From: DATFNI01 sp963787205
GTDB taxonomy: Bacteria; Bacteroidota; Rhodothermia; Balneolales; DATFMH01
DNA length: 64,000 bases
Assembly (NCBI GenBank): GCA_963787205.1
Contig: CAWBCD010000003.1
Span: 62,001-126,000 of the forward strand
Reading direction: 5' to 3'
Below, in pieces: positions 51,891 through 58,938 of the stretch. Numbering within the stretch: the stretch's first letter is position 1; every line of letters starts with the position of its first letter. Under the pieces are notes generated by a model. The model saw only the letters and a list, made by a program, of their open reading frames with translations. It was not told where the DNA came from and ran no database searches. Position numbers and translations under genes: made by a program.

Positions 51891-54454
51891 TGTTAGGTTT
51901 AATCGGTAAGACCTTTATAGACGTAGCATTCGTCTTATCCCTGGGAGCCCTGTTTGCGTATTTCAAGGCCGGCAATAACGAGAACGATACTCGTTTTGAG
52001 CGTTACGGCCACTATCTCTATGCTGCAACAGGTTTACTCGTGTTCCTTTCCGGGGTATTGTTACTATACCTTGTGTTGACGCATCAGTTCAGGTACTATT
52101 ATGTTTATGAGTATACCAGTAAAGAATTACCGCTCCGCTACCTGATATCCGCATTTTACAGCGGGCAGGAGGGAAGCTTCATTCTTTGGATTTTCCTGAC
52201 TATCCTGTTCAGTGGAATTGTTTCGCGGTTTACCTCCCGAACCTACCGCGCCCCCATGCTATTCTTTACGACGCTTGCGGTCGCTTTCCTGCTATCAATG
52301 ATTCTGGGGATTCAGGTTGGGAGCTTGCATATCGGTGCCTCCCCATTCCGCACGTTGTCTGAGGCTATGCCCAATGCTCCATTTATCAGGGCACATCCTA
52401 ATTATGTGCCACCAGACGGTACCGGACTCAACGACTTGTTGCGGAGCCCTTATATTCTGATTCACCCGCCGATCCTCTTTTCCGGTTTTGCCATGATGAC
52501 CATCCCGTTCTCATTTGCAATGGCCGCCCTTTGGAAGAGGAAGTATGACGAGTGGTTCAATACGGCTATTCCCTGGACACTTGCTGCCAATCTTTGTCTG
52601 TTTACGGCTATTTTTCTGGGCGGTTACTGGGCCTACGTAACACTGTCTTTTGGTGGTTACTGGGCGTGGGATCCCGTCGAAAATGCCTCACTCGTGCCCT
52701 GGATTTTCGGGGTGGCGGGCATTCACATGATGCTGATCCAGCGCAAGAACGGCGCCGCCAAAAAGAGTGCGGTACTTTTTGCCATCCTTGCGTATCTGGC
52801 CATTGTGTACGAGGCCTTCCTCACCCGATCCGGCATTTTGGGTAACTCATCGGTTCATAGCTTTGTGGACCTGGGGTTGTACAACCAGCTCCTCATATTT
52901 ATGGCGGTGATTTCACTGATCGCGCTCGGGCTGTATTTTTACCGGTATAAGGATCTCAATGATGGTAAATCGCTGACGGTATCCCTGCTTAACCGTGAGT
53001 TTTTGGTATTCTCGGGAGCAATTGTCCTGCTGATGACAGGTATCGTGATCCTGGTTGGGACCAGTTCGCCAATCATTGGTAAGTTGTTTGTGTCGAATCC
53101 AACTCCACCGGAAAAGAGCTTCTATAATGATTGGACGATGCCCTTTGCCATCATGATTGCAATCCTGACGGTGCTGGGACAATTTCAGTGGTGGAAAAAA
53201 TATGATGCGGAGTCTTTATCATCGGCCCTGCTTGGACCGCTGATGGTCACTTCTGTTGTGACAATGGTGAGCATCGTGTGGGGGCAGGTGACCAACATCG
53301 CTTACATGGTGTACCTGTTTGCAGGCTTTTTTGCCGTGTTTGGCAACGGTACCGTTTTATGGCAGATGATCCGCAAAAACCCCAAAAGGGTTGGCGGTAC
53401 CATCACGCATGTGGGTTTTGCCATCATGCTGATCGGTATCCTGACTTCATCCGGATTCAACGAGACACTTCTGACACCAGACTCGGTTTCTTATAATAGT
53501 GCTGTTAAGAAAGGACTGGTAAAGGATAAAGACGGCACCCCAATCGTCAAGCCTATCAATTTCTTTGAACTGAAGAAAGATCAGCCCAAGAGAATCGGCA
53601 AGAATATGATTGCCACGTTTATTGGCGTGAAGATGGATAACACCAATCACCCCGGTGGCCAGATGTATACGATCCGCATCCAGGATGCAAACGATACATC
53701 CAGAAGTTATCTTATGAAGCCGATTGTTTACCCTATGATGGAGTCATCAACGGCGCAGAATATCAACTGGGCAGTCAATCCGGAAGTGAAAGCAGGCTGG
53801 ACCAGTGATGTTTATATGTATGTGGGTAACAGCTCTTATGTGGAAAACATTAACAAACGGGCCAAAGCAGAAGGTTCGCTGCAGCCTGTGTCAGATATTA
53901 TCTCCGGAGGCTCGTCCCAGTCTGAATCATCTGATCCTTCTTCACGGAATCAAATGCTGCACGATCTGACGTTTCATCGCGGAGATAGTCAGTCGATTGG
54001 CAATTTTACGTTTACTTTTAAAAATTTTGAAAAGGCAACAGGCTCGGAAGTCCCCGACAGTTCAATTATTGCTGTCAGAGCTATCATCAATATCAAGAAC
54101 AATGCTGATGGGACTACCAAAACCGTAAAGCCACTTTTTGCGGTTGTGCAAACCGGCGGAAAGAAAGAGACGTATTCGCCACCCGTCAGCCTCAGTGATT
54201 GGCATTTTGCCGTACAGTTCCGTTATGTGAAACCGATGTCTGATCAAATTCAGATCCGTGTCGACGGCGTGAGTGGGGTAGTGCAGAAGGCCTCAGATAG
54301 CTGGGTTGTTGTTGTTGCCGAGAAAAAACCATTTATTTCCCTCGTTTGGATTGGAGTATTCATCATAATCGGTGGATTTTTGGTATCCGTTGTATACCGG
54401 CGAAAAGAAAGCAAAATGAGTATTAAGCGGGCAGCGATGGCAAGTGAGGACTGA
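51890..54454 (+). CDS. ccmF: Cytochrome c synthase subunit CcmF
   Basis: The protein has 854 residues with many membrane spans. The heme-handling WWD motif is GGYWAWDPVENASLVPWIFG, with the preceding DLLRSPYILIHPPILFSGFAMMTIPF (histidine ligand). SVHSFVDLGLYNQ follows, then a large periplasmic domain after about residue 520 and a final anchor. It accepts heme from CcmE and attaches it to apocytochromes. Its length is at the upper end for the family because of the long periplasmic insertion. Confidence 0.95.
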   Translation: MLGLIGKTFIDVAFVLSLGALFAYFKAGNNENDTRFERYGHYLYAATGLLVFLSGVLLLYLVLTHQFRYYYVYEYTSKELPLRYLISAFYSGQEGSFILWIFLTILFSGIVSRFTSRTYRAPMLFFTTLAVAFLLSMILGIQVGSLHIGASPFRTLSEAMPNAPFIRAHPNYVPPDGTGLNDLLRSPYILIHPPILFSGFAMMTIPFSFAMAALWKRKYDEWFNTAIPWTLAANLCLFTAIFLGGYWAYVTLSFGGYWAWDPVENASLVPWIFGVAGIHMMLIQRKNGAAKKSAVLFAILAYLAIVYEAFLTRSGILGNSSVHSFVDLGLYNQLLIFMAVISLIALGLYFYRYKDLNDGKSLTVSLLNREFLVFSGAIVLLMTGIVILVGTSSPIIGKLFVSNPTPPEKSFYNDWTMPFAIMIAILTVLGQFQWWKKYDAESLSSALLGPLMVTSVVTMVSIVWGQVTNIAYMVYLFAGFFAVFGNGTVLWQMIRKNPKRVGGTITHVGFAIMLIGILTSSGFNETLLTPDSVSYNSAVKKGLVKDKDGTPIVKPINFFELKKDQPKRIGKNMIATFIGVKMDNTNHPGGQMYTIRIQDANDTSRSYLMKPIVYPMMESSTAQNINWAVNPEVKAGWTSDVYMYVGNSSYVENINKRAKAEGSLQPVSDIISGGSSQSESSDPSSRNQMLHDLTFHRGDSQSIGNFTFTFKNFEKATGSEVPDSSIIAVRAIINIKNNADGTTKTVKPLFAVVQTGGKKETYSPPVSLSDWHFAVQFRYVKPMSDQIQIRVDGVSGVVQKASDSWVVVVAEKKPFISLVWIGVFIIIGGFLVSVVYRRKESKMSIKRAAMASED

Positions 54455-54468
54455 AAAAGGATTTGTCT

Positions 54469-55146
54469 ATGAGACGATGTTTGGGATTGATTTTTTTAAT
54501 TGTGCTGGTTTCCATCAGCCTTGGATCATCTGTCAGTACTGCTCAATCATTTAAGACACCGATCGCTGATCAGCACAACCCAAGCCCTGGGCGTGCTTTG
54601 CTGTATTCACTTCTCATTCCCGGTCTGGGGCATTATTATGTCGATCATCATCACTGGTTAAGGGGACAGGTCCACCTGGCGGCAGAAGCGATTCTTTGGA
54701 CGGCTTTGATAGGTTTGAAGGGTTACTCCGGTGCTCTGCATAATGATATGTTCACTTACGCAAATGTTCATTCCGGGATTGATATCCGAAACAGAGATCG
54801 CGCTTTTCAGCTGGCCGTTGGCAGTTTTAACTCCCTGCAGGACTATAACGACTACGAGACAAGAGCCAGGAACTGGGACCAGTTATATCCGAATACTGCT
54901 AATTACTCCTGGAAGTGGGAGCAGCAGGGCAACCGGCAAACCTATGAGAACATGAGCAACCGGTATGATAGGATCAACCAGCAGGTCCCGGCGATTATAG
55001 CACTGATGGTTGCTAATCGCGTGATTAGTGGTATCAGCGCATACCTGGATGCCAGGCATCATCGGAAACAGAATATTGAAATGGGATTGGCTCCCGCTGC
55101 AACAAGGTCCGGCGGGGTGGTAGCCCAGGTCCGGATTGGTTTTTGA
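54469..55146 (+). CDS. DUF5683-like membrane protein
   Basis: The ATG at 54469 (MRRCLGLIFL) begins a signal peptide (LIVLVSISLGSSVSTAQ). The motif GRALLYSLLIPGLGHYYVDHHHWLRGQVHLAAEAILW is the DUF5683-type helical hairpin. The rest is helical, rich in Asn, Tyr and Arg (DYNDYETRARNWDQLYPNTANYSWKWEQQGNRQTYENMSNRYDRINQQ), with another span near VPAIIALMVANRVISGISAYLDA. The family is common in Bacteroidota and its role is unknown. It follows ccmF by 14 bases. Confidence 0.82.
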   Translation: MRRCLGLIFLIVLVSISLGSSVSTAQSFKTPIADQHNPSPGRALLYSLLIPGLGHYYVDHHHWLRGQVHLAAEAILWTALIGLKGYSGALHNDMFTYANVHSGIDIRNRDRAFQLAVGSFNSLQDYNDYETRARNWDQLYPNTANYSWKWEQQGNRQTYENMSNRYDRINQQVPAIIALMVANRVISGISAYLDARHHRKQNIEMGLAPAATRSGGVVAQVRIGF

Positions 55147-55211
55147 TTTTTTCAGGATGATTTCATCTGGGACGATGGCACCCGCTTCAATTTATTTCAG
55201 GTAATATATTT

Positions 55212-55970
55212 GTGCCGCGATACAAGATTACCATAGCATACGACGGTGCACCGTACTCCGGCTGGCAGACGCAACCGGATAATCTTACCGTACAGGACAT
55301 CATTACATCGGCATTAGAGCAGATACTTCGCGAAGACATCCAGATTATCGGTGCAGGCAGGACAGATGCCGGTGTTCATGCCAGGGGGCAGGTCGCGCAT
55401 TTCGACACCATCCACAAACTTGAAAGTCAATCTTTCCTGAAAAGCATGTACGGGGTGTTGCCAAAAACAACAGCGGTAACTGAGATCCAGGAGGTCCCTG
55501 GTGATTTTCACGCGCGTTTCTTGGCCTCAGCAAGGCAATATCGCTACCAGATATTGACACATCCCGACCCTCTGTACTATCGCCAGGCCTGGGAGAATTT
55601 CCGGCCTTTAGATATTAATAAAATGAGAGAAGCTGCATATCTGGTAGACGGGGAGCACGATTTTTTGAGTTTTTGCCGTAAAAATCCCGATCAAGCAAAT
55701 ACAATGTGTACCGTGCACGTATCTGAACTGGAAGTGTACGATTCGTTGATTGTCTATCACATTCGTGCAAATCGTTTTTTGCATAATATGGTTCGCCGGA
55801 TTGTGGGTACAATCATTCAGGTCGGACTCCATAAGCGTTCGGTCATTAATGTTCAGAAACTACTAAACGAACCGGGAAAACATCGCTGCGGTACCACAGC
55901 GCCGGCTCAGGGTCTGATACTGGATCAGGTTTTCTATCCGGTAGAGGTCTTGACAATGAAGAAATTTTAG
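55212..55970 (+). CDS. truA: tRNA pseudouridine synthase TruA
   Basis: The protein has 252 residues from a GTG. It contains YKITIAYDGAPYSGWQTQPDNLTVQDIITSAL, the catalytic motif GAGRTDAGVHARGQVAHF (Asp52 nucleophile), FHARFLASARQYRYQI, FLHNMVRRIVGTIIQVG and the C-terminal APAQGLILDQVFYP. It modifies positions 38-40 in the anticodon arm of tRNAs. It stands directly upstream of the unusual tRNA-Asn array. Confidence 0.96.
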   Translation: MPRYKITIAYDGAPYSGWQTQPDNLTVQDIITSALEQILREDIQIIGAGRTDAGVHARGQVAHFDTIHKLESQSFLKSMYGVLPKTTAVTEIQEVPGDFHARFLASARQYRYQILTHPDPLYYRQAWENFRPLDINKMREAAYLVDGEHDFLSFCRKNPDQANTMCTVHVSELEVYDSLIVYHIRANRFLHNMVRRIVGTIIQVGLHKRSVINVQKLLNEPGKHRCGTTAPAQGLILDQVFYPVEVLTMKKF

Positions 55971-55987
55971 AAATGGACAATTTTGAG

Positions 55988-56019
55988 TTGACATATGTAT
56001 AAAGGGTATGTTATATTTG
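55988..56019 (+). promoter_or_regulatory. Bacteroidota-type promoter before the tRNA-Asn array
   Basis: TTG at 55988-55990 and TATATTTG at 56012-56019 with 21 bases between match the TTTG/TAnnTTTG form used by the primary sigma factor of Bacteroidota. A palindromic segment (ATCCGCC/GGCGGAT) follows before the first tRNA-like unit. Confidence 0.55.
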
Positions 56020-56114
56020 CATCCGCCTTCGGAGCATAGCTCCATCGGCGGATACGGTCCGTCCAAAAAGGCGCGTATTTTTTACTTATTGATTGAATAG
56101 TAAATAACTGTCAT

Positions 56115-56200
56115 TCCTCGGTAGCTCAATCCCGAATATCATCGGGATGCGGGTGTTATCCCGAAAGCGTTCGGGATGTCGGTTCGAGTCCTATCGAGGA
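56115..56200 (+). other. tRNA-Asn-derived unit T0, with palindromes in D loop and anticodon arm
   Basis: It starts TCCTCGGTAGCTCAA as tRNA-Asn does and ends CTATCGAGGA, so the acceptor strands pair perfectly. The D loop is interrupted by ATCCCGAATATCATCGGGAT and the region after the anticodon by ATCCCGAAAGCGTTCGGGAT, both 20-base palindromes. The cloverleaf is destroyed. The unit spans 86 bases, 14 longer than the intact tRNA. Confidence 0.7.
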
Positions 56201-56239
56201 AGAGAAATTGACAGTTTGTTCAGAAAAATAATTAGCCAT

Positions 56240-56675
56240 TCCTCGGTAGCTCAATGGCAGAGCATGCGGCTGTTATCCCGAAAGCGTTCGGGATGTCGGT
56301 TCGAGTCCTACCCGGGATGTGACATTGACAGTTTGTTATAAAGAAGAAAATTAGCCATTCCTCGGTAGCTCAATGGCAGAGCATGCGGCTGTTATCCCGA
56401 AAGCGTTCGGGATGTCGGTTCGAGTCCTACCCGGGATGTGACATTGACAGTTTGTTATAAAGAAGAAAATTAGCCATTCCTCGGTAGCTCAATGGCAGAG
56501 CATGCGGCTGTTATCCCGAAAGCGTTCGGGATGTCGGTTCGAGTCCTACCCGGGATGTGACATTGACAGTTTGTTATAAAGAAGAAAATTAGCCATTCCT
56601 CGGTAGCTCAATGGCAGAGCATGCGGCTGTTATCCCGAAAGCGTTCGGGATGTCGGTTCGAGTCCTACCCGGGAT
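56240..56675 (+). repeat. Four tandem 119-bp units of disrupted tRNA-Asn (T1-T4)
   Basis: Units begin at 56240, 56359, 56478 and 56597, and the intact tRNA-Asn begins one period later at 56716. Each unit is essentially identical: the 5' half of tRNA-Asn up to CGGCTGTTA, then the palindrome TCCCGAAAGCGTTCGGGA instead of the native ACCGCAGGGT, then the T arm with one change (GTCGG for GTAGG) and a damaged acceptor (CCCGGGATG). A 40-base linker ending GAAGAAAATTAGCCAT follows. The anticodon stem cannot form. The identity of copies points to recent tandem amplification, or to maintenance by recombination. Confidence 0.88.
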
Positions 56676-56715
56676 GTGACATTGACAGTTTGTTATAAAG
56701 AAGAAAATTAGCCAT

Positions 56716-56787
56716 TCCTCGGTAGCTCAATGGCAGAGCATGCGGCTGTTAACCGCAGGGTTGTAGGTTCGAGTCCTACCCGGGGAG
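56716..56787 (+). tRNA. tRNA-Asn (anticodon GUU)
   Basis: All arms form: acceptor TCCTCGG with CCGGGGA (one G-U pair), D stem GCTC/GAGC, anticodon stem TGCGG/CCGCA perfect around CTGTTAA, variable loop GGGTT, and T stem GTAGG/CCTAC around TTCGAGT. Anticodon GTT reads Asn codons. The 3' CCA is not encoded (GCAT follows). It is the only intact tRNA in the window and is the last unit of the 119-bp array. Confidence 0.95.
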
Positions 56788-56801
56788 CATTATCAACATT
56801 C

Positions 56802-56840
56802 AAGCCCCGTTTGTGTGAAGCGAGCGGGGCTTTGTGTTTA
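56802..56840 (+). terminator. Hairpin after tRNA-Asn (cassette A)
   Basis: GCCCCG and CGGGGC pair around a 14-base loop, followed by TTTGTGTTT. Nearly identical hairpins follow the tRNA-like parts of cassettes B and C. It likely ends tRNA transcription and lies just before the nuclease ribosome site AAGGAGAGATC. Confidence 0.65.
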
Positions 56841-56855
56841 AATGAAGGAGAGATC

Positions 56856-57122
56856 ATGAGCGAAGAGCAGTACTATGTTTACATATTATACTCGGAGAGC
56901 GGAGATCGGTACTATAAAGGCATGTCACAAAATCCGGAGCGGCGTCTTGATTTTCATAATACGAGGGAGCGTGGATACACAAGTCGATACCGTCCCTGGA
57001 AGCTTGTCTATACCAAAGGATTTCAGAGCAAGACAGATGCGCTGGCGGCCGAGCGAAAGGTGAAAGGGTGGCGAAATCGAGTGATGATTGAGCGGTTGAT
57101 TGCCGGAGATATCGAGTTATAG
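56856..57122 (+). CDS. Small GIY-YIG nuclease, intact copy A
   Basis: The ATG at 56856 has AAGGAG upstream; a longer frame reading through the tRNA is an artefact. The 88 residues form a complete single GIY-YIG domain: YYVYILYSESGDRYYKGMSQNPERRLDFHN (VYI and YKG in place of GIY/YIG, catalytic Arg near residue 30) and AAERKVKGWRNR with catalytic Glu66. Such minimal proteins, of the UPF0213 kind, are common in Bacteroidota and often lie beside tRNA genes; no target is established. Here the gene forms a repeated cassette with tRNA-Asn. It could cut tRNA genes or tRNA-derived DNA and drive the amplification seen beside it (inference). Confidence 0.88.
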   Translation: MSEEQYYVYILYSESGDRYYKGMSQNPERRLDFHNTRERGYTSRYRPWKLVYTKGFQSKTDALAAERKVKGWRNRVMIERLIAGDIEL

Positions 57123-57137
57123 GAACAGACCCTGTGC

Positions 57138-57222
57138 CCCTCGGTAGCTCAATGGCAGAGCATGGGGCTGTTATCCCGAAAGCCTTCGGGATGTCGGTTC
57201 GAGCTCCGAACGCTTTCGGAGG
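57138..57222 (+). other. tRNA-Asn-derived unit of cassette B, two palindromes
   Basis: CCCTCGGTAGCTCAATGGCA starts a tRNA-Asn-like 5' half. After CTGTT comes ATCCCGAAAGCCTTCGGGAT, then the T arm start TTCGAG, and then a second palindrome CTCCGAACGCTTTCGGAG in place of the T-stem 3' strand and acceptor. The core of the second, CCGAACGCTTTCGG, is the reverse complement of the core of the array palindrome. The unit cannot fold as a tRNA. Confidence 0.75.
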
Positions 57223-57236
57223 CATTATCAACATTC

Positions 57237-57274
57237 AAGCCCTGTTTGCGTGAAGTGAGCGGGGCTTTGTGTTT
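57237..57274 (+). terminator. Hairpin after the tRNA-like unit of cassette B
   Basis: AAGCCCTG and CGGGGCTTT pair with a mismatch or wobble, followed by TGTTTTT. It corresponds to the hairpin of cassettes A and C. Confidence 0.5.
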
Positions 57275-57338
57275 TTACGTTGGGTAATTAATTCGTAGCA
57301 TGGAGAACCATCTCCGTGCAGAACAAAACGTAGAGATC

Positions 57339-57603
57339 ATGAGTGACGACAGGTACTTTATTTACATATTATACTCAGAGAGTGGGGATCGTTACTACAA
57401 AGGCATGTCTCAAAACCCCGAGCGGCGTCTCGATTATCATAATACAAAAGAGCGCGGATACACCAGCCGGTACCGCCCCTGGAAATTGGTTTACCAAAGG
57501 GATTTCATCAAAAACAGATGCGCTGGCCGCCGAACGAAAAGTGAAAGGGTGGCGAAATCGAGCGATGATTGAGCGGTTGATTGCCGGAGATATCGGGTTA
57601 TAG
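57339..57603 (+). pseudogene. GIY-YIG nuclease copy B, frameshifted
   Basis: The copy begins MSDDRYFIYILYSESGDRYYKGMSQN and follows copy A closely to WKLVY (about residue 52). There GTCTATACC of copy A has become GTTTACC (minus two bases) and the frame is lost, giving a premature end at 57572. The remaining domain, TKGISSKTDALAAERKVKGWRNRAMIERLIAGDIGL, is intact in the next register to 57603. Identity to copy A is high, so the break is recent. The catalytic Glu is in the out-of-frame part. Confidence 0.85.
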
Positions 57604-57620
57604 GAATAGACCCTGTGCCT

Positions 57621-57705
57621 TCCTCTGTAGCTCAATGGCAGAGCATGGGGCTGTTATCCCGAAAGCCTTCGGGATGTAGGTTCGAGCTCCGAACGCTTTC
57701 GGAGG
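57621..57705 (+). other. tRNA-Asn-derived unit of cassette C, two palindromes
   Basis: TCCTCTGTAGCTCAATGGCA begins the unit. As in cassette B, ATCCCGAAAGCCTTCGGGAT follows the anticodon and CTCCGAACGCTTTCGGAG replaces the end of the T arm and acceptor. It differs from B in the first bases and in GTAGG versus GTCGG of the T stem. Confidence 0.75.
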
Positions 57706-57718
57706 CATTATCAACATT

Positions 57719-57759
57719 CAAGCCCCGTTTGTGTGAAGCGAGCGGGGCTTTGTGTTTAA
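57719..57759 (+). terminator. Hairpin after the tRNA-like unit of cassette C
   Basis: The hairpin AAGCCCCG to CGGGGCTTT with tail TGTGTTT is identical to that of cassette A, including the following AATGAAGGAGAGATC leader of the nuclease. Confidence 0.65.
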
Positions 57760-57773
57760 ATGAAGGAGAGATC

Positions 57774-58010
57774 ATGAGCGAAGAGCAGTACTATATTTAC
57801 ATATTATACTCGGAGAGCGGGGATCGCTACTATAAAGGGATGTCTCAAAATCCTGAACGGCGATTTGATTTTCATAATACAAAAGAGCGCGGATACACCA
57901 GCCGGTACCGCCCCTGGAGGCTTGTCTACACCAAAGGATTTCAAAGTAAGACAGATGCGCTGGCCGCCTATAAACATATAAAGAACACCTCCGGCTATCC
58001 CTATGATTGA
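57774..58010 (+). CDS. GIY-YIG nuclease copy C, truncated and fused at its C-terminus
   Basis: The copy is nearly identical to A through FQSKTDALAA (residue 65). At about 57968 the homology stops, and the frame continues into unrelated sequence (YKHIKNTSGYPYD) belonging antisense to a membrane-protein gene. The catalytic Glu region (AERKVKGW) and the final helix are gone, so it should be inactive. The breakpoint marks one edge of the amplified cassette or of a deletion. It keeps the ribosome site AAGGAGAGATC. Confidence 0.8.
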   Translation: MSEEQYYIYILYSESGDRYYKGMSQNPERRFDFHNTKERGYTSRYRPWRLVYTKGFQSKTDALAAYKHIKNTSGYPYD

Positions 58011-58280
58011 CAATCCCAGAATGAGTAATAATAATCGGGGAAGCTCATTCATGGCTCCCTCGAAACCCGAAAGTAAAAATGAGACAGTCAAAAACAGACC
58101 GTAAGATATACCAGCCCTAACGGCTTGTTGTTTTTCTGATGGAAATAAGCCGATAATGATTCCCTCAATTGCCCAAATAACCAGATTAAGCCATTGAATT
58201 GTAAAAAAAGCACGGGCGCTCAATACACCCATTACTATTCCTATGAAGCTTGGGATAGCCAACATGCGCACATTCATCAT
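57804..58280 (-). CDS. Membrane protein whose 3' end is replaced by cassette C
   Basis: The protein starts MMNVRMLAIPSFIGIVMGVLSARAFF and shows four hydrophobic spans up to GIAGGVLYMFI (about residue 104). From the junction near 57968, the remaining 54 residues are the antisense translation of the GIY-YIG copy and are not a natural ending. The original gene probably ended shortly after that span. It lies downstream of a PadR-type regulator group on the same strand. No family name can be given. Confidence 0.6.
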   Translation of the reverse strand: MMNVRMLAIPSFIGIVMGVLSARAFFTIQWLNLVIWAIEGIIIGLFPSEKQQAVRAGISYGLFLTVSFLLSGFEGAMNELPRLLLLILGLSIIGIAGGVLYMFIGGQRICLTLKSFGVDKPPGAVPAGVSALFCIMKIKSPFRILRHPFIVAIPALRV

Positions 58281-58288
58281 CTAAGCCT

Positions 58289-58462
58289 TCAAGCATCCTT
58301 TAAAATTGAGCCAGATGTTATTGAAGCCGTTTTTCCCGAGCCCATGTACGAAACACGGGGGATGCTGTCATGACCGAAGATAAAAACGACTGCTGCAGCG
58401 CTTAAAATCACAATACCTACTGTAAAGAAATTTGTCTTTACGAATCGCACACTCAAAACCAA
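58289..58462 (-). CDS. Small membrane protein remnant
   Basis: A 57-codon frame from a TTG encodes LSVRFVKTNFFTVGIVILSAAAVVFIFGHDSIPRVSYMGSGKTASI, with one membrane span. Immediately after the stop of the upstream gene, an ATG (MLLKKAFIWF) in another register runs into a stop, while this frame carries on. The two may be parts of one gene with a one-base shift near 58460. Coding is plausible but unproven. Confidence 0.35.
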   Translation of the reverse strand: MVLSVRFVKTNFFTVGIVILSAAAVVFIFGHDSIPRVSYMGSGKTASITSGSILKDA

Positions 58463-58485
58463 ATGAATGCCTTTTTTAAAAGCAT

Positions 58486-58938
58486 CTATATCATTAGTAC
58501 TACAACACTAAGCAGAAATGCAGTAACCGGGAATATGACAATCAGTGCATAGCCGAGTGTAAGATTGGGTATTAACCAGGCAAGATGAGGAAGGTCCGCA
58601 TACCCGAAATAATGAAGTAATTGCCAGCCTATACCAATTGCGGTGAGCGTACTAAACGGAAGAAGTAGAATAAGGCCTATAAGCGCGATGGGTTTATTTT
58701 TCATGGCTTTGGTGGTTACATATAAATATTCTTTCAGAAAAGCGATGCCTGTATCGGCAAACATCCAAATTAGGAAATGCAGAGTCTCACTATTGTCATC
58801 TTGCTCTTTTTCAGTGCACAGATCATCGAAAGTCTGCATCATCGATTCTCCGAACAAATCCTGGTGCTTTTTCGGGTACAACCGTATCAGCCTTTGATAC
58901 CAGTATCGATAGTTGCTTAAGGAACGTTTAGAGTCCAT
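58486..58938 (-). CDS. Hypothetical membrane protein next to PadR regulator
   Basis: The protein has 150 residues. The soluble N-terminus (YRYWYQRLIRLYPKKHQDLFGESMMQTFDDLCTE) resembles the helical prefix of proteins encoded beside PadR regulators (LYPxxxRxxFGxEMxxxFxD). Membrane spans follow (IALIGLILLLPFSTLTAIGIGW and PNLTLGYALIVIFPVTAFLLSVVVLM). It overlaps the PadR gene by 11 bases. Such pairs often act on antimicrobial or envelope-stress transporters, though none is adjacent. Confidence 0.75.
   Translation of the reverse strand: MDSKRSLSNYRYWYQRLIRLYPKKHQDLFGESMMQTFDDLCTEKEQDDNSETLHFLIWMFADTGIAFLKEYLYVTTKAMKNKPIALIGLILLLPFSTLTAIGIGWQLLHYFGYADLPHLAWLIPNLTLGYALIVIFPVTAFLLSVVVLMI

Noticed and set aside
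56147..56341. Protein frames reading through the tRNA-like repeats
   Set aside because: They are translations of tRNA sequence and palindromes (text of the SSVAQWQS type) and have no independent support.
56240..56787. CRISPR array (regular 119-bp repeats)
   Set aside because: The whole unit is repeated with no variable spacers, each unit is a tRNA-Asn derivative, and no cas gene is present.
56730..56855. N-terminal extension of GIY-YIG copy A starting inside the tRNA
   Set aside because: It overlaps the intact tRNA and terminator hairpin; the ATG at 56856 has a good ribosome site and starts the domain.
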